A stretch of DNA of 64,000 nt from contig OY282385.1 of assembly GCA_958295935.1 (NCBI GenBank), positions 372,001 to 436,000 of the forward strand, written 5' to 3'. This DNA comes from an uncultured Dehalococcoidia bacterium. GTDB taxonomy: Bacteria; Chloroflexota; Dehalococcoidia; Lucifugimonadales; Lucifugimonadaceae. A program made the translations under genes and the position numbers. How positions within the stretch are numbered: the stretch's first letter is position 1; each line of letters opens with the position of its first letter. The notes under the pieces were generated by a model, which did no database searches, was not told the DNA's origin, and saw nothing but the letters and a program-made list of their open reading frames with translations. Below are positions 1-8,296 of this stretch, piece after piece.

Positions 1-684
1 CCAAACTGGCCGGAAATGCCCTGGGCTATGGTCCTGCGAGAAGCCGAGGCGCGCATCGCAGCTCTGCGCAATGCCCTCGGAGAATCCGCCGGCATCGCCA
101 TAGACGTACACGTCAAACTGCGGGAGCCCGCAAAGGCCCTCGAACTCGTCCGCGCGCTCACCCCATACCGCCTGATGTTCGTCGAAGAACCAGCCCGGGC
201 AGAGTTCATAGAATCCACCGCGCTGCTCCGCAGGGACTTCCGGGTAGCCCTCGCAACCGGCGAAAACCTCTACGGAATCGCCCGTTTTGCCGAACTGCTC
301 GACGCCGACGCTGTGGACATCATCCAGCCGGACTTGCTCTGCTGCGGAGGACTCCTCGAAGCAAAGAAGATCGCCGCAATAGCCGAGGCCCATTACGTCA
401 CCGTCGCGCCGCACAACCCCCTCGGACTGCTATCCACGGCCACCGCAGTACACCACGCCGCAAGCATCCCCAACTTCACCATCCTGGAGTGGGGATCAGA
501 CCACAAGCGAAAGAAAGCCGAGTTCGTAGACCAAGCATGGCGACCGGTTGACGGGTACTTTGAACTGCCCCGGAAACCCGGCATAGGCATGGAATTGAAC
601 CTGGAGGCCATAGCAAAGAACCCGCCCCGCCAATGGGACCGGGGCTTCCCGGTACACGACGACGGGGCGCCCGCGTTCATCTGA
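1..684 (+). CDS. Enolase-superfamily dehydratase/racemase, C-terminal part (5' end outside window)
   Basis: The reading frame is open to the first base of the window, so the gene begins upstream and the ATG at 16 is internal. The product is the C-terminal barrel of a mandelate racemase/muconate-lactonising-type enolase-superfamily enzyme, which abstracts a proton alpha to a carboxylate with Mg2+ bound by three acidic residues. The visible metal ligands fit: D in AIDVHVKL, E in FVEEPA and E in ATGENLYG. The APHNPLGLLST segment carries the catalytic His region typical of D-galactonate or gluconate dehydratase relatives. It lies 59 bases upstream of a second, complete family member on the same strand, so both probably belong to one sugar-acid catabolic operon. 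The substrate cannot be read from sequence. Confidence 0.85.
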   Translation, partial: PNWPEMPWAMVLREAEARIAALRNALGESAGIAIDVHVKLREPAKALELVRALTPYRLMFVEEPARAEFIESTALLRRDFRVALATGENLYGIARFAELLDADAVDIIQPDLLCCGGLLEAKKIAAIAEAHYVTVAPHNPLGLLSTATAVHHAASIPNFTILEWGSDHKRKKAEFVDQAWRPVDGYFELPRKPGIGMELNLEAIAKNPPRQWDRGFPVHDDGAPAFI

Positions 685-743
685 TCCCGCGCCCTTCCCG
701 CAAAGAGGGGGCTGCCAAAAGCCAAAGGGACGCCTGAAAAACC

Positions 744-1889
744 ATGAAGATCACCCAAATCGAATGCCTCATAGCAGGCTCTGAAACACTCAACAACGTC
801 GTGATCGTCCGCACGCACACCGACAGCGGAATCTACGGAGTAGGCGAGGCGTACCGAGTCGGGCCGGACCTGGCCACGCCGCACTGGGTGGACTACTTTG
901 CCGAGCAACTCATAGGGCGGAATCCGCTCGAAATCGAACGGGCATGGGCCATGATGTACCAGGGAGCCAGATTCCCACCCGGCGCATCGGGCATGGCCGC
1001 AATCTCAGGCATAGAACAATCCCTCTGGGACATCGCAGGAAAGGCCCGAGACGTCCCCGTATACCAGTTGCTGGGCGGAAGAGTGCGAGACCGCATAAGG
1101 GCATACCACGGAGTGGGAGGCGAATCCCCGGACGAACTGGCAGAAAACGGGATGCGCCTGGTGCAAAACCAGGGCTTCACCGCCCTAAAGACCGGCCCGC
1201 TTGGACCGCAATGGCGAAACATGACCTGGGAAGCCGCCCTGGCCGATGCACGCAACCGCATGGGCGCACTCAGAGAGGCCGTCGGCCCGGACGTGGACGT
1301 AGGCCTCGACGCTCACGCCGCAATATGGGAAGCCGCCAGAGTTCTGGAACTCTCTGACACACTCGCAGAGTTCCGACCCTTCTTCATGGAAGAACCCCTC
1401 CGAATGGAAAACCGACGAGCCATGGCCGAGCTACGACGAAAAATGCCCTTCGCTCTCGCCACCGGAGAGTGCCTATACACCAAGTACGAATTGGGAGACC
1501 TCATTCGAGACCGCGCAGCAGACATACTGCAGCCAGACGTGTGCATAGTGGGCGGAATCCTGGAAATGAGAAAAATCGCATTCAACGCCGAGGCTCACGA
1601 CATCGTAGTCGCCCCGCACAACCCGCTCGGCCCGGTAGCGACCATGGTGAACTTGCACTTCGACGCAGCGACCTCGAACTTCATCATTCAGGAATTCAGG
1701 TCGCCCAACGAAACCGAGGCCGCCATCGTTGACAACCCCCCAAGACCAGTCGACGGGTACTTCCACCTGCCAGAGGGGCCCGGCCTAGGCATAGACGTCA
1801 TAGACGAGGAAATCGAGGCGCGGCCATACGTTCGCGCATGGCGCCGAGGGGACGAAACTATGCAGGACGGCAGCATCGCCTACATCTGA
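744..1889 (+). CDS. Enolase-superfamily sugar-acid dehydratase-like enzyme
   Basis: The product is 381 aa, the usual length for a mandelate racemase/muconate-lactonising enzyme. The N-terminal capping domain covers about residues 1-115 and ends in the conserved AISGIEQSLWDIAGKA segment. The barrel follows, with metal ligands D (GLDAHA), E (FMEEPLR) and E (ATGECLY), then the VAPHNPLGP loop that carries the catalytic His. The order resembles D-galactonate or mannonate dehydratases. The paralogue just upstream shares the same C-terminal motifs. ATG at 744 gives the standard MKITQIECL start. Exact substrate is unknown. Confidence 0.88.
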   Translation: MKITQIECLIAGSETLNNVVIVRTHTDSGIYGVGEAYRVGPDLATPHWVDYFAEQLIGRNPLEIERAWAMMYQGARFPPGASGMAAISGIEQSLWDIAGKARDVPVYQLLGGRVRDRIRAYHGVGGESPDELAENGMRLVQNQGFTALKTGPLGPQWRNMTWEAALADARNRMGALREAVGPDVDVGLDAHAAIWEAARVLELSDTLAEFRPFFMEEPLRMENRRAMAELRRKMPFALATGECLYTKYELGDLIRDRAADILQPDVCIVGGILEMRKIAFNAEAHDIVVAPHNPLGPVATMVNLHFDAATSNFIIQEFRSPNETEAAIVDNPPRPVDGYFHLPEGPGLGIDVIDEEIEARPYVRAWRRGDETMQDGSIAYI

Positions 1890-2243
1890 GCCCCCAGCCC
1901 AAGCAGCGCTCCTTCCCGCCTCCCCTGCACCAATTCAAGATGCGGTTCTCCCCTACTATCCCCCCGTTCTTCAGCCGACCCCCTGGACAAGCTTGGGGAA
2001 AGGCCCTGACCCCTGGCTTTCGCAAGGGCGCGTGGCTGGCCCATCCGGACAGAAAGCTACGGGAAACGCTACGTCTCGTTCCTTGGAGCGCCGCTCGTCG
2101 TCAAGGGCAAGCGCCACCTACACGGGAAACGCCTTTACACAATGCCGGCGTGCGCAGCTGAGTTAGCAAGCCCAACGCCTACCCGGAAAATGCCCTCGAA
2201 GCGTCAGCCCACAAGCCGCAAAGCGAAGATGCCGCCTCTGCCC
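1890..2243. other. Intergenic region between convergent genes
   Basis: About 350 bases lie between the end of the enolase-superfamily gene and the end of the convergent SDR gene. I see no convincing coding sequence, RNA gene or strong terminator hairpin. Confidence 0.5.
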
Positions 2244-3053
2244 CTACAGGTCGGCCCCGGCGCCTCCGGCCCAGACCCCCATCGCCATCATCCCGCCATC
2301 CACGCACACATACTCCCCGGTCATGAACGAAGCGCGGTCGCTGGCAAGAAACAGGACGACGTTCGCAACCTCTTCCGGCATACCGATTCGACCCAGCGGG
2401 TGGGTCTTGCCATAGTCCCTCAGCTCAGACTCGACGTCCCGGCCCGTGCTGAGAGCGGCCATCCGCGCCATCGGCGTATCTATAGTGCCGGGGCAAACCG
2501 CCAGCACCCGGATGTTGTCACGCGCAAAGTCCAGAGACAGTTGGCGCACGAGTGAAAGGTCGCCGCCCTTGCTCGCAGCATAGGCCGAGACTCCGGGCAT
2601 CGACTGCAAGCCCTGCACGCTCGCATTGTCCACGATCACTCCCCCGCCCCGCTCGCGCATGTGCGGAATGGCGTATTTCGCCATCAGGAAGCGGCTCTTG
2701 AGGTTGACCGCGATGATCCTGTCCCACGTCTCTTCGGGCAGATCCACCGCGTCGGCGTAAGACTCGGCAGGCTGGATTCCCACGTTGTTGAAAACTACGT
2801 CCACGCCGCCGAAAGTCGAGACGGTCTCCTCTACAACCCGCCGGCAGTCTGCAGACACCCCCATGTCCGCCACAATCACGATTCCCCTGCCCTCCGAGCC
2901 GACCATGTCCGAAACCGTCTTTGCCCCGGCCTGCTCGTCCAGGTCGGCCACGGCGACTGAGGCCCCCTCGCGGGCAAAAGCCAGCGCGGCCGAGCGGCCC
3001 ATGCCCTGCGCGCCTCCGGTCACGATAACTATCTTTCCCGAAAAATCTCCCAT
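2244..3053 (-). CDS. Short-chain dehydrogenase/reductase (SDR)
   Basis: A 269-aa classical SDR, an NAD(P)-dependent oxidoreductase of alcohols, sugars or ketones. The N-terminal TGGAQGMG matches the cofactor-binding TGxxxGxG. The acidic ADLDEQ after strand 2 suggests NAD preference. NNVG takes the place of the usual NNAG, and the catalytic YxxxK is in SAYAASKG. The C-terminal CVDGGMM segment is typical. It may act with the enolase-superfamily dehydratases in sugar-acid breakdown, but it lies on the opposite strand, so this is only proximity. Confidence 0.88.
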   Translation of the reverse strand: MGDFSGKIVIVTGGAQGMGRSAALAFAREGASVAVADLDEQAGAKTVSDMVGSEGRGIVIVADMGVSADCRRVVEETVSTFGGVDVVFNNVGIQPAESYADAVDLPEETWDRIIAVNLKSRFLMAKYAIPHMRERGGGVIVDNASVQGLQSMPGVSAYAASKGGDLSLVRQLSLDFARDNIRVLAVCPGTIDTPMARMAALSTGRDVESELRDYGKTHPLGRIGMPEEVANVVLFLASDRASFMTGEYVCVDGGMMAMGVWAGGAGADL

Positions 3054-3348
3054 CTAAAATCTCTCCCTCCGCCCTGCTTCTTGACAGCGGGCGGTCCGAT
3101 CTGCGGCCCATGGTCCAGGTGACGACGTGACGATAACAGCGCCGCGCCCCGTTCGCACTAAACCGGATCGCGAGTCAACGCCCCAAAGCGGCCAAAAAAC
3201 GCCTCTCTCCGGCAGAGGCCCCTACACAAACCACCCACCTGCCACCTAACGCCAATCTACCCGCTTGACGCGGGAAGGGGCTTGTCGTTCCCCCCTGAGA
3301 GAGCATGGCAGAGCCAGGCAGCCCCGCCTTATATCGCGTCGGCTGCGG

Positions 3349-4548
3349 CTACCACTGCACGAACATAGGCATCACAACATGCGTATAGCCGGCGTGATTG
3401 CCCGCACGGACCACCCCCGGGCTCGATGGCGTAGTCGTCTCCAGCGAAACCTCGTCGCCGTCCAGCACTGCCAAGACGTCCGTCAGAAACTTGCTGTTGA
3501 AAGCCACCCGCGACTCTTCCCCGTCGATCTTGGCCGGAATGACACCCTCGTTGTCCCCCACCTCTTCAGCGCGGGACTGCACCTTCATCTCGCCGTCCGA
3601 ACCGCCCTCCCCGGGATTCATGAACAATCGAATGATCCCGCTCCCGTCACGCGCAAAGATAGACGCCGCACGAGTGGCCTGCATGAAGTCCTGCAGATCT
3701 ACCGTGACGACCGTACCGTGACCAACCGGTATCAGTTTCTCGTAGTCCGGGAAGGTACCTTGCACCAACTGCGTCACCACCTCCACGCTCTGAAGCTTGA
3801 ACAGCGCTTGGCCCCTGCTCTCAGTGATCTTGATCTCAACCGTCTTGTCACGATCGCCAACGAGACGTTGCACCTCGGAAAGCGTGCGGGCCGGGATGAT
3901 CACTCCCAACTCCGCCTCGGTCTCCCCGGAAAGCTCGCCGGTATCCACCGCCAGCCGGAAGCCGTCCGCCGCGGCCAAGGTGTACCGGGACTCCGAAAGG
4001 TCCATCTTCACACCGGTCAGCACCGGGCGCGAATCGTCCGCGGCCGCAGCGAACGCCACCCTCTCCACAGAACCCTTCAGGCTCTCCGCAGGAATGATCG
4101 CGGTGGCTCCATCCTCCACGCTCGGAACCGGGGGAAAGTCACAAGGCTTCGTCCCGTAGAAAGAGGCCGTGTAGTTGGCGCACTGAAGATTGATGCCCCA
4201 TGCTTCGGTGTTAAGGTCGATCTCAACCTTCCGGTCAGGCATCGAATTGATGAAATCGATCAGCGTCCTGGCCGGAATCGTAACCGCACCCTCGCCGAAG
4301 TGCGTGCAGTCAGGACAAAGGTCTCCACGAGTCTTATCCGGAATCGAGTCTATGCTCACAGCCTCGATCTGCGCGCCCAGCCAGACGCTTATCGCAATCT
4401 CCAGATTCGTAGCAGTAAGCTTCAGACGGTTCCCATCCGGCTGTATAAGTACGTTCTGGGTAACCGGCAACGTGGCACGGGACGCCACCGCCCTGCCGAC
4501 CACCGCCAGTCCGCGGCTAAGATTCTCCTGAAGGCAAGTAACCCACAT
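3349..4548 (-). CDS. dnaN: DNA polymerase III subunit beta (sliding clamp)
   Basis: A 399-aa protein with the family start MWVTCLQENLSRGLAVVGRAV, three repeated clamp folds, the FPDYEKLIP segment between domains two and three, and the C-terminal MPMFVQW in place of the classic MP(M/V)RL. The ring encircles DNA and tethers polymerase III and other enzymes. It is a little longer than the usual 365-380 aa; part of the extra length is a CPDCTHFGEGAV insertion in domain one. It is not next to dnaA or recF here. The promoter at 4598-4626 reads into it. Confidence 0.92.
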   Translation of the reverse strand: MWVTCLQENLSRGLAVVGRAVASRATLPVTQNVLIQPDGNRLKLTATNLEIAISVWLGAQIEAVSIDSIPDKTRGDLCPDCTHFGEGAVTIPARTLIDFINSMPDRKVEIDLNTEAWGINLQCANYTASFYGTKPCDFPPVPSVEDGATAIIPAESLKGSVERVAFAAAADDSRPVLTGVKMDLSESRYTLAAADGFRLAVDTGELSGETEAELGVIIPARTLSEVQRLVGDRDKTVEIKITESRGQALFKLQSVEVVTQLVQGTFPDYEKLIPVGHGTVVTVDLQDFMQATRAASIFARDGSGIIRLFMNPGEGGSDGEMKVQSRAEEVGDNEGVIPAKIDGEESRVAFNSKFLTDVLAVLDGDEVSLETTTPSSPGVVRAGNHAGYTHVVMPMFVQW

Positions 4549-4597
4549 GCTCCGACCCCTGAGTAAGTTGAAGATTGCAACGCCAAATCACCCTGTG

Positions 4598-4626
4598 AGT
4601 ATAGGTGAGTATAGGAACCGCCACAA
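4598..4626 (-). promoter_or_regulatory. Candidate sigma-70-type promoter of dnaN
   Basis: Read on the minus strand, TTGTGG (4621-4626) is followed after exactly 17 bases by TATACT (4598-4603). A second TATACT sits ten bases upstream because the 10-mer gtgagtatag is tandemly repeated at 4595-4614. The gap to the dnaN start is about 50 bases. This is assigned by motif only. Confidence 0.5.
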
Positions 4627-4707
4627 TACACCGCCAACTTGGCGCAGCCCGGCCGGCGCCGGAGCAGGCCCCGCAAACTCACACACGGGAGCACGGGAGA
4701 AGAACGC

Positions 4708-5490
4708 ATGAAGACCGATAAACGGATTCTGGAAATCCTGGAACAGGTCGTAGCCGGCGGACTTTCCCCGGCCAAAGCAGCGGTTTCCATAGAGGACGCG
4801 CTCGCGGTAACCGGGGACCTGGGCTTTGCAAAGGTGGATCTAGATCGAGAAGCCCGCACCGGGTTCCCCGAAGTGATCTACGGCGAAGGCAAAGAGCCCC
4901 GGCACGTCGCAGAAATCGCTGAGACGGTATTCGCCCGCTCCCAGGTCCTGCTTGTCACACGCACCAACGAAGAAGCCTTCCGGCAAGTCAGGGAGAAAGT
5001 CCACAACGCCGCGTACAACCCCACGGGCAGGCTCATATTCGCCGACGCCAGAAAACCAAAGCCCGCCGTAGAGGGAGTGACCATCGTCGCCGCAGGAACC
5101 TCTGACCTGCCGGTCGCCGAGGAGGCTGCCGCAACCGCAACACTCATGGGCTGCACCGTGGCACGAATAAACGACGTCGGGGTCGCCGGCCTGCACAGGC
5201 TGCTCAGCCGCCTCGACGAACTCCGCCATGCCCGCGTCCTCGTAGTGGTCGCAGGCATGGAGGGCGCGCTCGCAAGCGTGGTCGCGGGCCTGGTCAAAGC
5301 CCCCGTCATAGGCGTACCCACCAGCGTAGGGTACGGCGCAAACTTCGGAGGAGTCGCGGCGCTGCTCGCAATGCTCAACTCATGCTCCCTGGGCGTGACC
5401 GTCGTCAACATCGACAACGGGGTCGCAGCGGGCTACGCGGCGGCTCTCATCGCCGGCGCAAACGATCCTGCAAGGGCCGGCAGCGTCTAA
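4708..5490 (+). CDS. larB: Pyridinium-3,5-biscarboxylic acid mononucleotide synthase LarB
   Basis: The product is a LarB protein of the PurE-like AIR carboxylase fold. LarB carboxylates and hydrolyses nicotinic acid adenine dinucleotide, the first step towards the nickel-pincer cofactor of LarA-type racemases. The C-terminal half shows the PurE-like core: GTSDLPVAEEAA, DVGVAGLHRLL, VVAGMEGALASVVAGL, GVPTSVGYGANFGG and NIDNGVAAGYAAA. I chose ATG 4708, preceded by GGGAGAAG at good spacing, over the ATG at 4639, which would add a basic low-complexity extension. larC, larE and larA are not in the window. Confidence 0.87.
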   Translation: MKTDKRILEILEQVVAGGLSPAKAAVSIEDALAVTGDLGFAKVDLDREARTGFPEVIYGEGKEPRHVAEIAETVFARSQVLLVTRTNEEAFRQVREKVHNAAYNPTGRLIFADARKPKPAVEGVTIVAAGTSDLPVAEEAAATATLMGCTVARINDVGVAGLHRLLSRLDELRHARVLVVVAGMEGALASVVAGLVKAPVIGVPTSVGYGANFGGVAALLAMLNSCSLGVTVVNIDNGVAAGYAAALIAGANDPARAGSV

Positions 5491-5579
5491 TCCCTCGTAC
5501 TTTCCGCGGTTTCAACCCCGCCCAGCCCCCCACCCTGCGCAGGCCGAACCCAAAGGACCTGGGGGAACCTATCGTAGCT

Positions 5580-6041
5580 CTAGGGGATCGTCTTCAAATA
5601 CGCGATCAGATCCGCCACGTCCTGATCGGTTAACTGGGTGAGAGCCGGCATCAGAGCGTCAAAGCCTTCCACCAGGAAGACCCCCGGATCCCGTATCGAC
5701 TCCGCCATGTACTCGTCCGCGCTCAAAGGCGGCTTTCGGCTCGCTGCCCGTTCAGCTATCCCGGACATGCCCGGCCCGGTCAGGGTGTCCGCGTCGGTGC
5801 GGTGGCAGCCCGAACAGGCCTGAGACACGAACAGACTCTCCCCGTTCACCGGGTCCCCGGCCGACGAAGGCACGAGCAGTATCTGAGCCCGCTCCCCGGA
5901 AGGCGCCTGCCCCCCCGCAAGAGCCGGGGTCGGAGAAAACGTTCTCGGAGTAGCTGTCGGCTGGAGAGCGTCAGAACACGCCGTGAACAACACCGCGGCG
6001 ATCAGGGTCAGGGCCGCAATTCCTGCCGATTTGAACCTCAA
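5580..6041 (-). CDS. Cytochrome c lipoprotein
   Basis: A 153-aa exported lipoprotein with an N-terminal signal and lipobox (LFTAC, lipidated Cys about residue 21), a Pro/Thr/Ala-rich linker, and one class I cytochrome c domain. The haem motif is CSGCH near residue 80. The distal Met ligand is probably in DALMPALTQL near residue 128. The C-terminal helix DVADLIAYLKTI is typical. It is probably an electron carrier on the outer face of the membrane. No oxidase or dehydrogenase gene is adjacent. Confidence 0.88.
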   Translation of the reverse strand: MRFKSAGIAALTLIAAVLFTACSDALQPTATPRTFSPTPALAGGQAPSGERAQILLVPSSAGDPVNGESLFVSQACSGCHRTDADTLTGPGMSGIAERAASRKPPLSADEYMAESIRDPGVFLVEGFDALMPALTQLTDQDVADLIAYLKTIP

Positions 6042-6191
6042 TGCTACTGCTGCCCCCGCTCAGAACGAGCCAACCGGGTTGGCCGACCATGCCAACCACT
6101 CGGATTTCCAACCGCGATTCTTGTTCGTGAATAGTTTCACAGCGTACCATTCGCCGAAAATATGGGTCAATCAGGTTAACGCCTAGTCGTT

Positions 6192-6422
6192 CTAGTCGCT
6201 GGTGCGCTTGACCTCGATGGTCTCTCCGGGCGCCAGAGCCACCCGGCGCATCTCGATTCCCAACTTCAGAAGCCAGTAGCTAAGCGTTGCCTTGCTAACG
6301 CCCAGCCGCTTCGCAGTAGCCGACTGGCCGTTGGCGTTGATCATCTCCGGCAACGCGCGCTCCAGAGGCCGACGCAACTTCCTCTCAGCGTCCACCATCT
6401 TGGGAGTCTTCTTCATAGTCAT
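6192..6422 (-). CDS. Small helix-turn-helix protein
   Basis: A 76-aa basic protein. Residues 31-53 (NGQSATAKRLGVSKATLSYWL) read as a helix-turn-helix resembling Fis/XRE-type recognition helices, so it is probably a DNA-binding regulator. An AT-rich stretch (about 6530-6650) lies upstream and probably contains its promoter. The ATG at 6416 is an alternative start. Confidence 0.6.
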   Translation of the reverse strand: MTMKKTPKMVDAERKLRRPLERALPEMINANGQSATAKRLGVSKATLSYWLLKLGIEMRRVALAPGETIEVKRTSD

Positions 6423-7517
6423 CTGGACCCCTTAATCCCGCCGCGCGCCAGAGCGCAGCCCGCGGACCGCCCTGCCGCATACGCTCAGGGCCTTGTGAAC
6501 CGAGCCTCAAATGCTGGGAAACGTGCCCCATGCATGTCAAGACAAAAGTTAATCCATTATCATGAATTTAGTCAAGCACACATATAGCCTTTGCACAGTC
6601 CTAGTTCCAAACTAATACTTGATAAGTTTTTTCTAAGTTTTGAACCCATTCAGATAATCAGCCTCAGAAAGGCCCTTTTGAACTGAAGATAGCCCACAGA
6701 AATCGCGATGCGCTGAGTGCACGACACGCGCACCAGGTGCAACATACCGGCAGCAAACCATACGCTTGGAGATGCTCGAGGCGCGTACCGGAATGCCCCA
6801 ACGAGTGCATGAATCCAGTCCGAAATGGCTCCGAGACCCCCACCCACAGGCTCTCAGGAGAAATGTAGGACGCCTGTTCCCCTCCCCCGCCGTGGGTAGC
6901 CGAGGCGCTGACCCTAGCCGCGCAAGAACGCTTGTGCCCTCCCCCTGCCCGTGGCAGCCGAGACGCTGACCCTCCGAACCGCGTAAGAACGCTTGTGCCC
7001 TCGCGTCGCCGGTGGGCAGTCGCGGCGTTGACCCGCCAACCGCGTAAGAACGCTTGTGCCACGCGCTCCCCTGCCCTGCCAAAACAGGCCCCTGCGGAGA
7101 CGCGAACGGCCCAAAGGCCGTCCAACGGCTTTGCAACGGCTCTATGGCATTGTCTAAACTTAAGAGGACAACATCGCCGGATCCCACAACCGAGCTCGCG
7201 GAGGAGCTCCAGAAAGACCGCGACGGAGAAACCGACGCCCAGCCCCCTACCCCACCCTCGACGACAATGACCCACCGCTTCACACCCGCAAGGCCGCCTT
7301 GCCACCCCGCCGCCGCATTCGGTACAACCCGGCCCGTTGTCCGCTCTTCTACCCTTCTGGCGCCGGCGCGCACACCTGCACCCGCCTCCCCGTCTTTCAC
7401 CAGGGGATCCGGTCCCTGCCGCCTCGGATCGAGGCGCTCACACCTGCAAGGTAGAAAAATCTCCAATGCGCCGCACTGCACTGGCGGCCGCCAATCCCCT
7501 ACCCCTCCCGATAGATC
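6423..7517. other. Long intergenic region with tandem repeats
   Basis: About 1.1 kb without a credible gene. It starts with an AT-rich stretch (6530-6650), unusual for this GC-rich DNA, then the 61-bp tandem repeats, then low-complexity C-rich sequence up to the DedA gene. Long open frames on both strands here are repetitive or arginine-rich and look like shadows. Confidence 0.6.
6866..7064. repeat. Tandem 61-bp repeat array
   Basis: The core aagaacgcttgtgcc occurs at 6924, 6985 and 7046, an exact period of 61 bases, with a degraded copy (aggacgcctgttcc) near 6866. The rest of each unit contains a recognisable gtgg-cag-cg-g-cgctgaccc segment. Spacers are as conserved as the core, so this is a minisatellite-like array, not CRISPR. 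Confidence 0.75.
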
Positions 7518-8195
7518 TTGGACCTGCTGCACTTCGTAGAGGAATTCGTCCTCAACTTTTCCGCGGAGGTGTACGACACCATCGGATGGTTTGGAGTCGC
7601 CGTGCTCATGGCCATCGAGAGCACCGCGGTGCCTCTCCCCTCCGAAATTGTGATGCCCATGGCTGGTTGGCACTTGATCGCAGACAAGGGGCGGGGCTTG
7701 GAGTTCGTGCTCCTGGCCGGGCTTTTGGGAGGTCTCGGAAGCGTCGCGGGCTCCTTGGCCGAGTACTACGTCGCCAGGGCCGGCGGGCGGCCACTCATCG
7801 AAAAGTACGGAAAGTTCTTGCTCATCACGCGCAAGGACATAGAACGCGCAGATAGCTGGTTCGCCTCACGCGGAGAACTCACCATCTTCATAGGGCGCCT
7901 AATACCCGGCGTCCGGCACTTCATCTCCATCCCGGCAGGCGTCGCCCGCATGAACGTACTCCGATTCTCGATCTTCACCTTCCTAGGAGCATTCCCCTGG
8001 TCCCTGGCGCTGGCATGGGCAGGATTCTTGCTCGGAAAAAACTTCGAGACCATAAGGGACTTCACCCGCCCGTTCGTACTGCCAATCGCCATCATCGTTC
8101 TCATCGCAGCAATTTGGTTCATCGGTATGCGCATAAGGGAGATACGCCAGGAATCCCGGCAGATCGCGCTCGATGACGAAACCGAACAGGCTTGA
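7518..8195 (+). CDS. DedA family (SNARE-associated) membrane protein
   Basis: A 225-aa integral membrane protein of the DedA/VTT family, which flips polyprenyl or phospholipid carriers across the membrane. The early AIESTAVPLPSE, the central GRLIPGVRHFISIPAGVARM and the AFPWSLALAWAGFLLG segment are family hallmarks. The C-terminus is a last membrane helix and a charged tail. ATG is taken at 7518. The neighbour downstream is formate dehydrogenase, with no evident functional tie. Confidence 0.9.
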   Translation: MDLLHFVEEFVLNFSAEVYDTIGWFGVAVLMAIESTAVPLPSEIVMPMAGWHLIADKGRGLEFVLLAGLLGGLGSVAGSLAEYYVARAGGRPLIEKYGKFLLITRKDIERADSWFASRGELTIFIGRLIPGVRHFISIPAGVARMNVLRFSIFTFLGAFPWSLALAWAGFLLGKNFETIRDFTRPFVLPIAIIVLIAAIWFIGMRIREIRQESRQIALDDETEQA

Positions 8196-8296
8196 TCCCA
8201 CAATTTCCCGGATCTATCTATCGGTACACTAGTCAGGCCAAGAGACCCGCACGGCAGCAAACAGCCAAAGTGCCCCGACCACCACGCCCCAAATCC

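Noticed and set aside
6866-7064. CRISPR array
   Set aside because: The spacers are as conserved as the repeats and no cas genes are present.
6633-7673. Long minus-strand open frame of 346 aa
   Set aside because: It crosses the tandem repeats and the dedA start and is low-complexity; no domain is recognisable.
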